A program made the translations under genes and the position numbers. The notes below the pieces were generated by a model. The model was given only the letters and a program-made list of their open reading frames with translations, ran no database searches and was not told the DNA's origin. A DNA stretch of 64,000 nucleotides, taken from assembly GCA_028718905.1 (NCBI GenBank), contig JAQUKV010000003.1, positions 62,001 to 126,000 of the forward strand, written 5' to 3'. This document shows positions 26,994 through 35,783 of this stretch, one piece after another. How positions within the stretch are numbered: position 1 is the first letter of the stretch; every line of letters begins with the position of its first letter. This stretch comes from Candidatus Peribacteraceae bacterium. Lineage in GTDB: Bacteria > Patescibacteriota > Gracilibacteria > Peribacterales > Peribacteraceae.

Positions 26994-27557
26994 ATGGTCC
27001 TCACGCTCCCCGCACTGCAGGAGAAACTCAAAACCTGGAAAGGCTGCCCGCTCCATACGACGGCGAACGCCGTGCTGGGCGAAGGCGATCCTCATGCGAA
27101 GATCATGTTCATCGGCGAGGCGCCCGGCGAGCAGGAGGACCGGTTGGGACGCCCGTTCGTGGGACCCGCGGGGAAATTCCTGGATGAACTCTTGGCGAGC
27201 ATCAGCCTCAGGCGCGCCGACGTCTATATCAGTAACGTCGTGAAGTACCGTCCGCCGGCAAATCGCGACCCCACGGACGAGGAGAAGGCGCAGTGCATGC
27301 CGTGGCTGCAGATGGAAATCGCGCTCATCAAGCCCGCGATCATCGTACCGCTGGGCCGCCACGCACTGGGGCACTTCTTCACGAAACTCAGCATCACCAA
27401 CACACACGGCAAGCCCCAGAAGCTGACGGACGCCGTCACGGTGTTCCCGATCTACCACCCCGCCGCGGCACTCCACAACGGCAACCTGCGCCAGTCTCTC
27501 TTTGACGACTTCAAGGCATTGGGCGAATTCCTGAAATCCTCTTCCCCTACATCCTGA
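26994..27557 (+). CDS. Family 4 uracil-DNA glycosylase lacking two Fe-S cysteines (ORF opens at 26976)
   Basis: GEAPGEQEDRLGRPFVGPAGKFLDELL, KYRPPANRDPTDEE, FPIYHPAAAL. Confidence 0.88.
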   Translation: MVLTLPALQEKLKTWKGCPLHTTANAVLGEGDPHAKIMFIGEAPGEQEDRLGRPFVGPAGKFLDELLASISLRRADVYISNVVKYRPPANRDPTDEEKAQCMPWLQMEIALIKPAIIVPLGRHALGHFFTKLSITNTHGKPQKLTDAVTVFPIYHPAAALHNGNLRQSLFDDFKALGEFLKSSSPTS

Positions 27558-27599
27558 TCCCCCCGCGTACAGCTTTCTGCGTACTGCTTTCTGCTTCAC

Positions 27600-27962
27600 A
27601 TGACTTCCCTCCTCTTCGGTCTCTCACTGGCAGCCCTCCTCTCGATCACCTCGCTCGTGATCATCCTGCTCAAAGTTAGCCCGCTCACGGCCCCGACGCA
27701 GGCGATCCCCGCGTTCTTCTTAAGCCTCTTTCTCTCCATCGCCACCGTCGGGTCGCTCCTCTTTCTCGCGCTCTGGAAGTGGCTGCCCACCCACAGCTGG
27801 GACGCCGGCAGGATCATGAGTATCGCCATCCGGCAGGGCGTCTTCGTGGCGCTCGCCGTGGTCATCCTCGTGCTCTTCCACCTGTGGGAGCTCCTCACGT
27901 GGTGGATCGCCCTGCTGATCTTCCTCGTATTCGGCCTGATCGAGCTCGCTTTGGACCAGTGA
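27600..27962 (+). CDS. Hypothetical 3-TM membrane protein
   Basis: hydrophobic profile. Confidence 0.55.
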   Translation: MTSLLFGLSLAALLSITSLVIILLKVSPLTAPTQAIPAFFLSLFLSIATVGSLLFLALWKWLPTHSWDAGRIMSIAIRQGVFVALAVVILVLFHLWELLTWWIALLIFLVFGLIELALDQ

Positions 27963-28085
27963 TACGGGAAGTAGGAAAGTAGGGAAGTAGGGAAGTAGGG
28001 AAATAGGGAAATAGGAAATAGGGAATTCGGCTGAAAATTGTCCTCTCTTTTCGAGCCCCTAGTTTCCTAATTCCCGAACAAAGGT
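27962..28085. repeat. (GTAGGGAA)n tandem-repeat element
   Basis: gggaagtaggaaagtagggaagtagggaagtagggaaatagggaaataggaaatagggaattc...cctagtttcctaattccc. Confidence 0.85.
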
Positions 28086-28100
28086 ACACTGTCTGCGACC

Positions 28101-29120
28101 ATGACCGATCCACATTCCAGCTGGGAATCCTGTGAAGAGCGTATCCGCGCCGCCAAAACGGCCGACGAGCTTGATGTCATCGAACAGGAATTGTTCGGAC
28201 GCAAGGCCGGTGCCATGACCCTTGCCCTCCAGTCGCTGCACGAGACAGCGCCCGATGAGCGCAAGAAGGCCGCCGCGGAGTTGAATACGTGGAAGCGGAC
28301 GTTCGAGGATCTGCTGGCCGCGAGGCGCAAGGAGCTGGCAAGCCCGTCGAATGAAACGCTGCGGACGTCGGACCGCATCGATGTGACTCTGGAACTGCCG
28401 CAACGTGAACGCGGCCATCTGCACCTGATCCCGGAATTCATCCGCGAAGTGGAAGAGGTCTTCGGCCGCATGGGATTCGATAGCGCGACGGGCCCCGAGA
28501 TCGAGACGGAGGAATTCAATTTCAACCTGCTCAACATCCCCCGCGACCATCCCGCACGCGACATGCAGGATACCTTCTGGCTCGCCGCGAATAATCCGGC
28601 GGACCGGCTGCTGCTCAGGACCCAGACCTCCCCGATGCAGATCCGCTACATGCAGAGCCACAAGCCGCCGCTCAGGGTGATCGCGCCGGGCAAGGTGTAC
28701 CGCAAGGATTCCGACGCCACGCACTCCCCCATGTTCCACCAGTTCGAGGGGCTGATGATCGGCGAGGACGTGACGCTGGCAAACATGAAGGCCGTGATGA
28801 TCACCGCCATCCGCGCACTGGTTTCGCCCGCGGCGGAGTTCCGCTTCCGCACGGGGTTCTTCCCGTTCGTGGAGCCGGGGCTGGAAGTGGACATGCGCTG
28901 GCAGGGCGATGATGCCGCCAGCCGCGAGGGCAAGTGGCTCGAAGTGGTGGGCTGCGGCATGGTGCACCCGAACGTGCTCCGTAACTGCGGCATCGATCCG
29001 AAGAAGTATCAGGGCTTCGCCTTCGGCTTCGGCGTGGAGCGCATGATCATGATCAAACACCAAATCCCGGATTTGAGGGCGTTCTTTCAGGGAGATCTGC
29101 GATTTTTGAGACAGTTCTAA
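28101..29120 (+). CDS. pheS: Phenylalanyl-tRNA synthetase alpha subunit
   Basis: HPARDMQDTFWL, DATHSPMFHQFEGL, GVERMIMIKHQIPDLRAFFQGDLRFL. Confidence 0.96.
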   Translation: MTDPHSSWESCEERIRAAKTADELDVIEQELFGRKAGAMTLALQSLHETAPDERKKAAAELNTWKRTFEDLLAARRKELASPSNETLRTSDRIDVTLELPQRERGHLHLIPEFIREVEEVFGRMGFDSATGPEIETEEFNFNLLNIPRDHPARDMQDTFWLAANNPADRLLLRTQTSPMQIRYMQSHKPPLRVIAPGKVYRKDSDATHSPMFHQFEGLMIGEDVTLANMKAVMITAIRALVSPAAEFRFRTGFFPFVEPGLEVDMRWQGDDAASREGKWLEVVGCGMVHPNVLRNCGIDPKKYQGFAFGFGVERMIMIKHQIPDLRAFFQGDLRFLRQF

Positions 29121-29329
29121 TGCTTGCGATGATCACGCTTCCAATCACTCAGTGACTGGAAATTTCCCGGAGCGATCTTCACGTAGGCATTCACTTCACT
29201 CATCACCCCTGGAATCAGGTGGCCCAACCTCTTCCGCGTTTCAACCTGCGTTCGCGTCAGGTACTCGAAACGATTCGGTTTACCCGTCTGTTCGATTCTG
29301 ATTTTCCAATAGTGTTCTCTTTCGGCCAT
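29117..29329 (-). CDS. Hypothetical small protein, leaderless start
   Basis: TTGTATAAT-ATCCTT-ATG; MAEREHYWKIRIEQTGKPNRFEYLTRTQ. Confidence 0.5.
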   Translation of the reverse strand: MAEREHYWKIRIEQTGKPNRFEYLTRTQVETRKRLGHLIPGVMSEVNAYVKIAPGNFQSLSDWKRDHRKH

Positions 29330-29361
29330 AAGGATATTATACAAGTAATTTATGCATTTGT

Positions 29362-30069
29362 CTAACTCAGGCGAAATGGGCTGAAGTTGGTCCCACGGTC
29401 ATAGAAGTCCTCCTGTTCCGCTCGCTTGAGGAACCCGACAATCCGGTATGTGACGGGGGTGAACAGCACTTCGATGCCGACTTTGAAGATGTAATTTGCG
29501 ACGATCAGGCTGGCCGCCACCGCCCACGGAAAAACGCCGAAAAAGCACGCAAGCGAGATGAAGACAACGGTATCCAGTCCCTCACCTACGAGCGTTGATC
29601 CGATCGTTCGCATCCAGAGATATCTGCCGGACATCGTCACCTTCATCTTGGCGAGAACGTAGGAATTGCTGAATTCGCCGAAGAGGTAGGCGAGCAGACT
29701 CGCGACCATGATCGCGCCGGAACTCACGCTTCCCAGAATCGCACTGTAGGACTGCTCTCCCGCATAGCCGAGCCACGCCTCTTCGCCCGGGAGCACTTGA
29801 ATAAGCTTCAAACTCACGCTCATCAGAAGCGCCGTTACAAACCCCGTCCAGATCACGCGACGGGAACGCGCGTAGCCGTAGACCTCGGTCAGGATATCAC
29901 CGAAGATGTAACTCAACGGAAATAGCAGCGTGCCGCCGTCAAACGAGAGGCGGAGTCTCAAGATGGAAAATCCCGCATCCACGATCTTGGCGGACGAAGC
30001 AATGTTGCTGATCAGCAGCACCGCGACGAACGCGGCCATGACGAAATCGAAGTAGCGGTAGGGACGCAT
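29362..30069 (-). CDS. yhhQ: Queuosine-precursor transporter YhhQ (VUT family)
   Basis: LFPLSYIFGDILTEVYGYARSRRVIW, YLFGEFSNSYVLAKMK. Confidence 0.9.
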   Translation of the reverse strand: MRPYRYFDFVMAAFVAVLLISNIASSAKIVDAGFSILRLRLSFDGGTLLFPLSYIFGDILTEVYGYARSRRVIWTGFVTALLMSVSLKLIQVLPGEEAWLGYAGEQSYSAILGSVSSGAIMVASLLAYLFGEFSNSYVLAKMKVTMSGRYLWMRTIGSTLVGEGLDTVVFISLACFFGVFPWAVAASLIVANYIFKVGIEVLFTPVTYRIVGFLKRAEQEDFYDRGTNFSPFRLS

Positions 30070-30172
30070 GTATGACACTATAGCGCGTTTTGGGGTTGCA
30101 CAGTATCTTTCGGTGAGAGATCGAATTTCTTTCTTTCCTCACCCTTCTTTCCTCATCACCAGATACACCTGC

Positions 30173-30805
30173 CTAGCCCCTCCAATTTTGCGGATCGCGA
30201 ATGAACCGGCGTGCCGTCTCGATGTGCTCGTCGGAAAGCCGATCCTGCCCGCTCGCGACATCCAGCAGCACCGAGAACGTCGAGAGCGGATGCAGGTGCA
30301 CCTGCGCAATCTGGGCTTTCTCAATACCTTCGAGGAGTTCGTAGCTGAAGATGGCAACAACATCACTGACCGTCGCTTTTCCCTCCTCCCGCAGCGCCTC
30401 GACCGACGAGACCGCGCTGCCACCCGTCGAGAGCAGATCCTCGATCAGAACAACGTGCTTTTCCGGCTTCAGATCCCCTTCAATGAGTTTCTTGGTGCCG
30501 TGATCCTTGGCCTTGGCGCGGACGTAGACGAAGGGCAGATTCATACGATCCGCCACAAGCGCCGCCCAGCCGATGGCCGCGGTGGCCGTACCCGCGATGA
30601 CATCGGGGGGGACGGTGAGGGACTTCACACGCGAAACGAACGCGTCCACCACAAATTTGCGCGCGTCGGGGTGGCTGAAGAGCATGCGGTTGTCGCAGTA
30701 CACGGGCGACTTGATGCCGCTGACCCACGTGAACGGCGGGTCCACAGAAAGTTTGACGGCGCCGATATTGAGCAGCAGTTCCGCGATGCGTTGTCCGTGG
30801 GGCAA
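30173..30805 (-). CDS. pyrE: Orotate phosphoribosyltransferase
   Basis: VYCDNRMLFSHP, VVLIEDLLSTGGSAVSSVEALR (PRPP motif). Confidence 0.93.
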   Translation of the reverse strand: MPHGQRIAELLLNIGAVKLSVDPPFTWVSGIKSPVYCDNRMLFSHPDARKFVVDAFVSRVKSLTVPPDVIAGTATAAIGWAALVADRMNLPFVYVRAKAKDHGTKKLIEGDLKPEKHVVLIEDLLSTGGSAVSSVEALREEGKATVSDVVAIFSYELLEGIEKAQIAQVHLHPLSTFSVLLDVASGQDRLSDEHIETARRFIRDPQNWRG

Positions 30806-30863
30806 GGCGAAGGGGGGAAGTGTATCCTGACGCTACCACGCGCGAGCTTCAGTCTCAATTCCC

Positions 30864-32120
30864 ATGATCGAAGAAGACATGCATCATCGGCTGGAGATGC
30901 TTCGCGACGCCTTCTTTCGGGAGAACGCGAAGCTCAACCTCTCCGCGTTCCGCACACCGGAGGCGTGCTGGACCGGGAACATATTGGATTCGATTGCGGC
31001 ACTGGAATTGCTGCATAACCTCCATCCCCCAACCCCTTCCTCTGAAACTTCTTCCACACCCCAACCCCCTTCGCACTCTATTACGCAATCCCCCATCCCC
31101 ATCCCTTCCCCCGGTGGGGGAAGGGGACGGGAAATGGAGTGGCAACCAAAGAGAAATCCATCACTTCACGGGAGTGTTCTCTCTCACGCACGAGAAATGC
31201 GAAAAAATCCTACGGAAGCGGAAAGAAAATTATGGGATGCTCTCCGTTTCGACCGACTCGACACGAGATTCAGGAGGCAGCACCCAATCGAAAACATGAT
31301 CATTGATTTTTACTGCCATGACGCCAAATTAGGAATTGAAGTGGATGGCCCTATCCATGATGCACGGCTTGACTTCGACGAGGATCGGGAAATTCGTTTA
31401 TGGGAAGATCACGGGATCCAGATCATCCGTTTTCCCAATGAAGAAGTCCTCCATGATCTGCCGAGAGTCATCGCGAAAATTAAGGAACTCATTCAATCCC
31501 CTCCCCCTCCGGGGGAGGGGCCAGGGGTGGGGGAGATGAATGAAAAGATGGGGGAGGGAAAAGAGATGGAGAATGAGATCAAAAAAGGGGGGCTAGGGGG
31601 AGAGGTTGAGTTACTCAAAATTCTCGACCTCGGCACCGGCGGCGGGTTCCCGCTGCTGCCGCTGGCGATCTGTCTGCCGCAATACACGTTTACCGGAATG
31701 GACTCGGTGCAGAAGAAAATCGCCGCGGTGCAGCGCATCATCGATGCAATGAAAATCCCGAATGCGAGCCTTGTGTGCGGACGGTCGGAGGAACTCGCAC
31801 GCGAGGGCGCCCACCGCGAACAGTACGACGTCGTGCTCGTGCGGGGGCTGGCGGCGCTCAATGTGCTGCTGGAGCTCGCCGCGCCATTCGTGAAAGTCGG
31901 CGGACACATTCTCTGCTGGAAGAGCCTGAATATCGATCGGGAGCTCAACGATTCCCTCCTCGCACGTGCGGAACTGTCGTGCCAGATGGAGAAACCCCAC
32001 GAGTACAATCTGGGAGGAACATGGGGCAGGCGGCAGATCCTCGTCTTCAGAAAACGCGCGAAGACGAGCGACAAATTTCCGCGTGAAGTCGGCGAGCCCA
32101 AGAAGAACCCGCTGCTCTAG
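30864..32120 (+). CDS. rsmG: 16S rRNA (guanine527-N7)-methyltransferase RsmG interrupted in frame by a DUF559 nuclease-like domain
   Basis: NLSAFRTPEACWTGNILDSIAALELL | insert | LKILDLGTGGGFPLLPLAI...MDSVQKKIAAVQ...VRGLAALN. Confidence 0.88.
   Translation: MIEEDMHHRLEMLRDAFFRENAKLNLSAFRTPEACWTGNILDSIAALELLHNLHPPTPSSETSSTPQPPSHSITQSPIPIPSPGGGRGREMEWQPKRNPSLHGSVLSHAREMRKNPTEAERKLWDALRFDRLDTRFRRQHPIENMIIDFYCHDAKLGIEVDGPIHDARLDFDEDREIRLWEDHGIQIIRFPNEEVLHDLPRVIAKIKELIQSPPPPGEGPGVGEMNEKMGEGKEMENEIKKGGLGGEVELLKILDLGTGGGFPLLPLAICLPQYTFTGMDSVQKKIAAVQRIIDAMKIPNASLVCGRSEELAREGAHREQYDVVLVRGLAALNVLLELAAPFVKVGGHILCWKSLNIDRELNDSLLARAELSCQMEKPHEYNLGGTWGRRQILVFRKRAKTSDKFPREVGEPKKNPLL
31017..31607 (+). mobile_element. 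DUF559-bearing element inserted in rsmG (591 bp = 197 codons)
   Basis: outer inverted ends AACCTCCATCCCCCAACCCC / AACCTCTCCCCCTAGCCCCCC(rc); inner hairpins CCCTTCCCCCGGTGGGGGAAGGG and CCCCTCCCCCTCCGGGGGAGGGG; domain HAREMRKNPTEAERKLWDALR...FRRQHPIENMIIDFYCHDAKLGIEVDG. Confidence 0.8.
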
Positions 32121-32126
32121 CGCACT

Positions 32127-32348
32127 TCATCCTTCACCTTCGGCTTCGGCCGGCACACGGGCTGCAAGGGCCGCATGGAACTTTTTGCGCGCTTCTTCAG
32201 GAGACAGCTCCGGATAGAGATGCTCCGGGGGAACGCCGAGGCCGCCATGCAAAGCGGCAGCTTCGACTTTGCTGCCGGAACCCTCGCTGTCGCGATTGAA
32301 GAGACATGCAGGGACGCCCAGACCATCATGATGTTTTGCCATGCGCAA
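32127..32348 (-). CDS. Hypothetical small protein
   Basis: MAKHHDGLGVPACLFNRDSEGSGSKVEAAALHGGLGVPPEHLYPELSPEEARKKFHAAL. Confidence 0.4.
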   Translation of the reverse strand: MRMAKHHDGLGVPACLFNRDSEGSGSKVEAAALHGGLGVPPEHLYPELSPEEARKKFHAALAARVPAEAEGEG

Positions 32349-32400
32349 ACTGTAAATTATTCGGCATAACTGTCAAGAAACCTTCTGCTAAGATTTGGGC

Positions 32401-33033
32401 ATGCCCAAGCCCTACACCCCCAATGATGCGTGGAGCCGGAAGGCGGCCCAAGAGGGCTACAGGGCCCGCTCGGTCTACAAGCTCATGGAGCTGGACGAGC
32501 GGTTTCATTTGCTCAAACCCGGACAGACCGTATTGGATCTTGCCGCCGCACCGGGCAGCTGGCTGCAGTACGCGAGCAAGCGGATCGGGCCGAAAGGACT
32601 TGCGATCGGCTTCGACCTCACGCCGATCAAACCGATTGCACCAAATGTCATCACTATCCAAACCGACATCAGTGACATCAAAAACATGAACTCTTCGATC
32701 GAAAGTCTTCTGAAACAACACACCTTCCTTACTTCCCTTACCTCCCAAACCTCCCGTACCTTCGATCTCGTGCTCTCGGATATCGCGCCGTCGACGAGCG
32801 GCATCCGGGACGTGGATCAGTGGCGGTCCATCGAGCTCAATCAGGCCGTGCTCGCAATCGCGGAGCGATGGCTCAAGAGCGGCGGACACTGCGTGCTCAA
32901 GGTGTTCCGCGGCGCGGATTTCGATGCCTTTCTGCGCGAGGTGAAGACACAGTGGAAGGACGTGCGCATCGCGACCCCGCGGGCGAGCCGCGACCGCAGC
33001 AAGGAAGTGTACCTGGTCATGAGGAAGCCGTAA
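32401..33033 (+). CDS. rlmE: 23S rRNA (uridine2552-2'-O)-methyltransferase (FtsJ family) with low-complexity insert
   Basis: SRKAAQEGYRARSVYKLMELDE, VLDLAAAPGSWLQYA, LVLSDIAPSTSG. Confidence 0.93.
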   Translation: MPKPYTPNDAWSRKAAQEGYRARSVYKLMELDERFHLLKPGQTVLDLAAAPGSWLQYASKRIGPKGLAIGFDLTPIKPIAPNVITIQTDISDIKNMNSSIESLLKQHTFLTSLTSQTSRTFDLVLSDIAPSTSGIRDVDQWRSIELNQAVLAIAERWLKSGGHCVLKVFRGADFDAFLREVKTQWKDVRIATPRASRDRSKEVYLVMRKP

Positions 33034-33108
33034 GCTGTAAGACAGAAGCCTTAAGCATTCTGCTTACCAACTTACAGCTTATGTCTTATGTCTTCTGTCT
33101 CGTCCGTT
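33030..33108. repeat. TAAGCTG/TAAGACA tandem-repeat hairpin
   Basis: GTAAGCTGTAAGACAGAAG...CTTACAGCTTATGTCTTATGTCTTCTGTCTC. Confidence 0.75.
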
Positions 33109-33155
33109 CATAGATTAGACATGCACAATCTCCATCGGACGCTATACTGACACCC

Positions 33156-33941
33156 ATGATCATCCTCAAGGAGGTGACGAAAACCTTCGGGAAGAAGACC
33201 GTGCTGGATCATGTTTCGCTGACAATCAATCCGGGCGAGTTCGTCTGCGTCGTCGGGCCCAGCGGCGCCGGCAAGACGACTTTGCTGCACCTGCTCATCG
33301 GAGCGGAGCGGGTGACGGAGGGGGGTATCGAAGTGGATGGAGTGGACTTGCGTGCTATTCCGCAGCCGGTGCTGCAGCTCTATCGCCGCAGGGTTGGTTT
33401 CATCTTCCAAAATTACCGCCTGATCCCCCACCGCACGGTCGCCGAGAACTGCGCGTTCCCGCTGGAGGCAAACGGCTGGAACAGTGCCCAGATCCGGGAG
33501 CGCGTTACTGATGTGCTGCAGATTCTGGGCTTGTCCTCACTCGCTTCCGCCCTCCCCCCCGACCTCTCGGGTGGCGAACAGGCGCGGGTGGCGATTGCGC
33601 GCGCCATCATCCATGAACCGATGATCCTGCTGGCCGATGAGCCGACGGGCAATCTGGATCCGCGGCAATCCATGGAAATTCTGAAGATCTTTGAGCAGAT
33701 CCATCGGGCCGGCACGACCATCATTCTCGCCACACACGACAGCGGCCTTGTGGAGGCGCTGCAGACCCGCGTCGTGCACCTGAAGGACGGCACAATCGTG
33801 CAGGATGCGAAGGGCGGCTATCCCGGCTCACCGCCGCAATCGGCCAAACACGAGATCCTCGCGAAAGAACCGACTCCGGATTCATCCGGCTATGAGGCGC
33901 CGGAAAAAAGAAAAATCAAAATCACCGCGATCCACTCGTGA
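33156..33941 (+). CDS. FtsE-like ABC transporter ATPase with C-terminal extension
   Basis: Walker A GPSGAGKTT, LSGGEQARVAIARAIIHEPMILLADEPTGNLD. Confidence 0.88.
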   Translation: MIILKEVTKTFGKKTVLDHVSLTINPGEFVCVVGPSGAGKTTLLHLLIGAERVTEGGIEVDGVDLRAIPQPVLQLYRRRVGFIFQNYRLIPHRTVAENCAFPLEANGWNSAQIRERVTDVLQILGLSSLASALPPDLSGGEQARVAIARAIIHEPMILLADEPTGNLDPRQSMEILKIFEQIHRAGTTIILATHDSGLVEALQTRVVHLKDGTIVQDAKGGYPGSPPQSAKHEILAKEPTPDSSGYEAPEKRKIKITAIHS

Positions 33942-34034
33942 CGGAGCTGGTTAGCTTCTTGGAACAAAAGAGACAGACGAATACACCGAAAGGGCACCTT
34001 AAGTGAAACCTAATAAGCTAACCAGCTAAGAAGC
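33942..34034. repeat. TTAGCT-arm intergenic element, copy 2
   Basis: GAGCTGGTTAGCTTCTT...AGAGACAGACGAATACACCGAAAGGGCACCTTAAGTGAAACCTAATAAGCTAACCAGCTAAGAAGCT. Confidence 0.85.
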
Positions 34035-34445
34035 TGCCCCCTCTCTCTCGTTGACCTCTTTCACCACTGCCCCGGGAACAAACCGCACCAAACCTGCCAT
34101 GAGAAGCACATACGCGATCATCTCAGGCAGCAAAGCGCCGAACGTCATCTGTCCGCGGACAAGCACGACCACATCGACCAGGAAAAAACAGAAGTAGGCC
34201 AGAAGGAGAACGGACGTCATGACACGGAAACCGACTGGCCGCAGAAATGCGAGAAGGGAGACCGCTGCAAGAAACAGAAACGCCGCTGCGCGGCTGAGGG
34301 CAAGATACGCATGCAGACCGTCGAGGATCGGAAAACCGTACAAACGTTCCACAAGTCCGGGCGCGAATGCGAAGAGATTCGCCCAAGTCAGATTCAGCAC
34401 AAAAGCCAAGGTAAGAACGACACGGAGGCTGCGGGTATTTTGCAT
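34026..34445 (-). CDS. 4-TM membrane protein, unknown
   Basis: hydrophobic profile. Confidence 0.6.
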   Translation of the reverse strand: MQNTRSLRVVLTLAFVLNLTWANLFAFAPGLVERLYGFPILDGLHAYLALSRAAAFLFLAAVSLLAFLRPVGFRVMTSVLLLAYFCFFLVDVVVLVRGQMTFGALLPEMIAYVLLMAGLVRFVPGAVVKEVNEREGAAS

Positions 34446-34491
34446 GACGTTACGATAGCCGTTTCCTGGACTGGCAGCGAGCTCTGTCCTG

Positions 34492-34640
34492 CCTCACCCC
34501 CTATCCCCCTCTCCGTCCCTGCCACGATTCCTGCACGGAGAGGGGGTACGCACGATCATGGAAAAAATTCAGATCCAGAAAAAGGACGTTCCCCTCTCCC
34601 GTTGGCATCGGAGTGGCAGGGAGAGGGGTTAGGGGTGAGG
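34492..34640. mobile_element. MITE-like palindromic element (no ORF)
   Basis: TIRs CCTCACCCCCTATCCCCCTCTCCGTCCCTGCCAC / rc CCTCACCCCTAACCCCTCTCCCTGCCAC; inner GGAGAGGGGG and CCCCTCTCC. Confidence 0.7.
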
Positions 34641-34666
34641 CCAAAAAAATGCTATTCTGCTCGCAC

Positions 34667-35740
34667 ATGACTACCTACAAAGATGCCGGCGTCGATGTCC
34701 GCGAAGGAGACCGCGCCTCTGCAATCGCGTACGCGCACGCCACCGAAACATTCGCCTCGCGCAGAAACATGATCGGTTCCCCGGTGGAGGAGAAAGACGG
34801 GTACGGAGGATTTCTGGACATGGGCGAGTACTACTTGGTCGTGAGTGACGACTCGACGGGATCGAAGATCGATCTGGCCTTCGACGTGGGGAAGTTCGAC
34901 ACGCTCGGCTACGACCTCGCCGCCATGGTGGCCGATGACGCCGTGTGCACGGGGGCGGAAAGTATCGCCATTTCGAACACCATCGACGTACCCAGGATCA
35001 ATGCGCAGATCATTGATCAGTTGATGGGCGGACTCGCCAAGGCCTGCAGCACGCAGAAGATCGTCGTGCCGGCCGGCGAGGTCGCCGAAGTGCCGGGAGC
35101 CGTGACGCGGGGGGTCTGGAGTGCGACGGTGGTCGGCATCGTCGCCAAGGATCGCGTCCTCAAGCCAGAAACAATCAGGCCGGGGGATGCCATCATCGCC
35201 CTCAAAGATGCCGGCATGCGCTCGAACGGCTTCTCGCTCTTACGAAAAATCCTCGCGGGCGCGCACGGCAAGGACTGGTTCAAGAAAGAGTGGAAGAACG
35301 GAACGACATGGGGGGAAGTGCTGCTGACGCCGAGCATCATCTACTCTGCCGCGATTCTCGGATTGATCGGACGGTTCGGGGAACCGGTGAAGGTACCTGT
35401 GAAGGGGGTTGCCCACATCACGGGCGGCGGCATTCCGAGCAAACTCAAGCGCGTGCTCAAGAAATCCGGATGCGGCGCGGAACTCACTGATCTGTGGCCC
35501 CCGCACGAAGCACTCACGGACGTGATCAAACTGGGAAAGGTCCCGACGGAAGAGGCGTACCGCACGTGGCACATGGGAAGCGGGATGCTGGTGGTTGTGG
35601 AAGAGAAGCACGCGACAAAAGCACTGGAAATGCTCAAGAAGCAGGGCATCGAAGCCAAGCGTGCGGGGACAATCACAAAGGAACCGACCATCGCGATCAC
35701 GGCGTGGAACAGCGAAGCGCTCCGCTTTGCGGCAAACTGA
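34667..35740 (+). CDS. purM: Phosphoribosylformylglycinamidine cyclo-ligase
   Basis: YKDAGVDV, DGYGGFLDM, GMRSNGFSLLRK, HITGGGIPSKLKRVL. Confidence 0.92.
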   Translation: MTTYKDAGVDVREGDRASAIAYAHATETFASRRNMIGSPVEEKDGYGGFLDMGEYYLVVSDDSTGSKIDLAFDVGKFDTLGYDLAAMVADDAVCTGAESIAISNTIDVPRINAQIIDQLMGGLAKACSTQKIVVPAGEVAEVPGAVTRGVWSATVVGIVAKDRVLKPETIRPGDAIIALKDAGMRSNGFSLLRKILAGAHGKDWFKKEWKNGTTWGEVLLTPSIIYSAAILGLIGRFGEPVKVPVKGVAHITGGGIPSKLKRVLKKSGCGAELTDLWPPHEALTDVIKLGKVPTEEAYRTWHMGSGMLVVVEEKHATKALEMLKKQGIEAKRAGTITKEPTIAITAWNSEALRFAAN

Positions 35741-35783
35741 GGATCATTGTCCTTGCGTTTCAGACAGCGTACGGTGATGCGCG

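Noticed and set aside
27556-27600. Full GCAGTA hairpin after udg
   Set aside because: Only one arm (TACAGCTTTCTGCGTACTGCTTTCTGCTT) is present; listed only as a member of the repeat class.
30864-32120. Intein in rsmG
   Set aside because: No intein splice blocks; the insert matches the DUF559 domain and is bounded by inverted repeats instead.
33156-33941. Complete FtsEX pair
   Set aside because: Only the ATPase is present; the next gene is an unrelated 4-TM protein on the opposite strand, so FtsE is only a likeness call.
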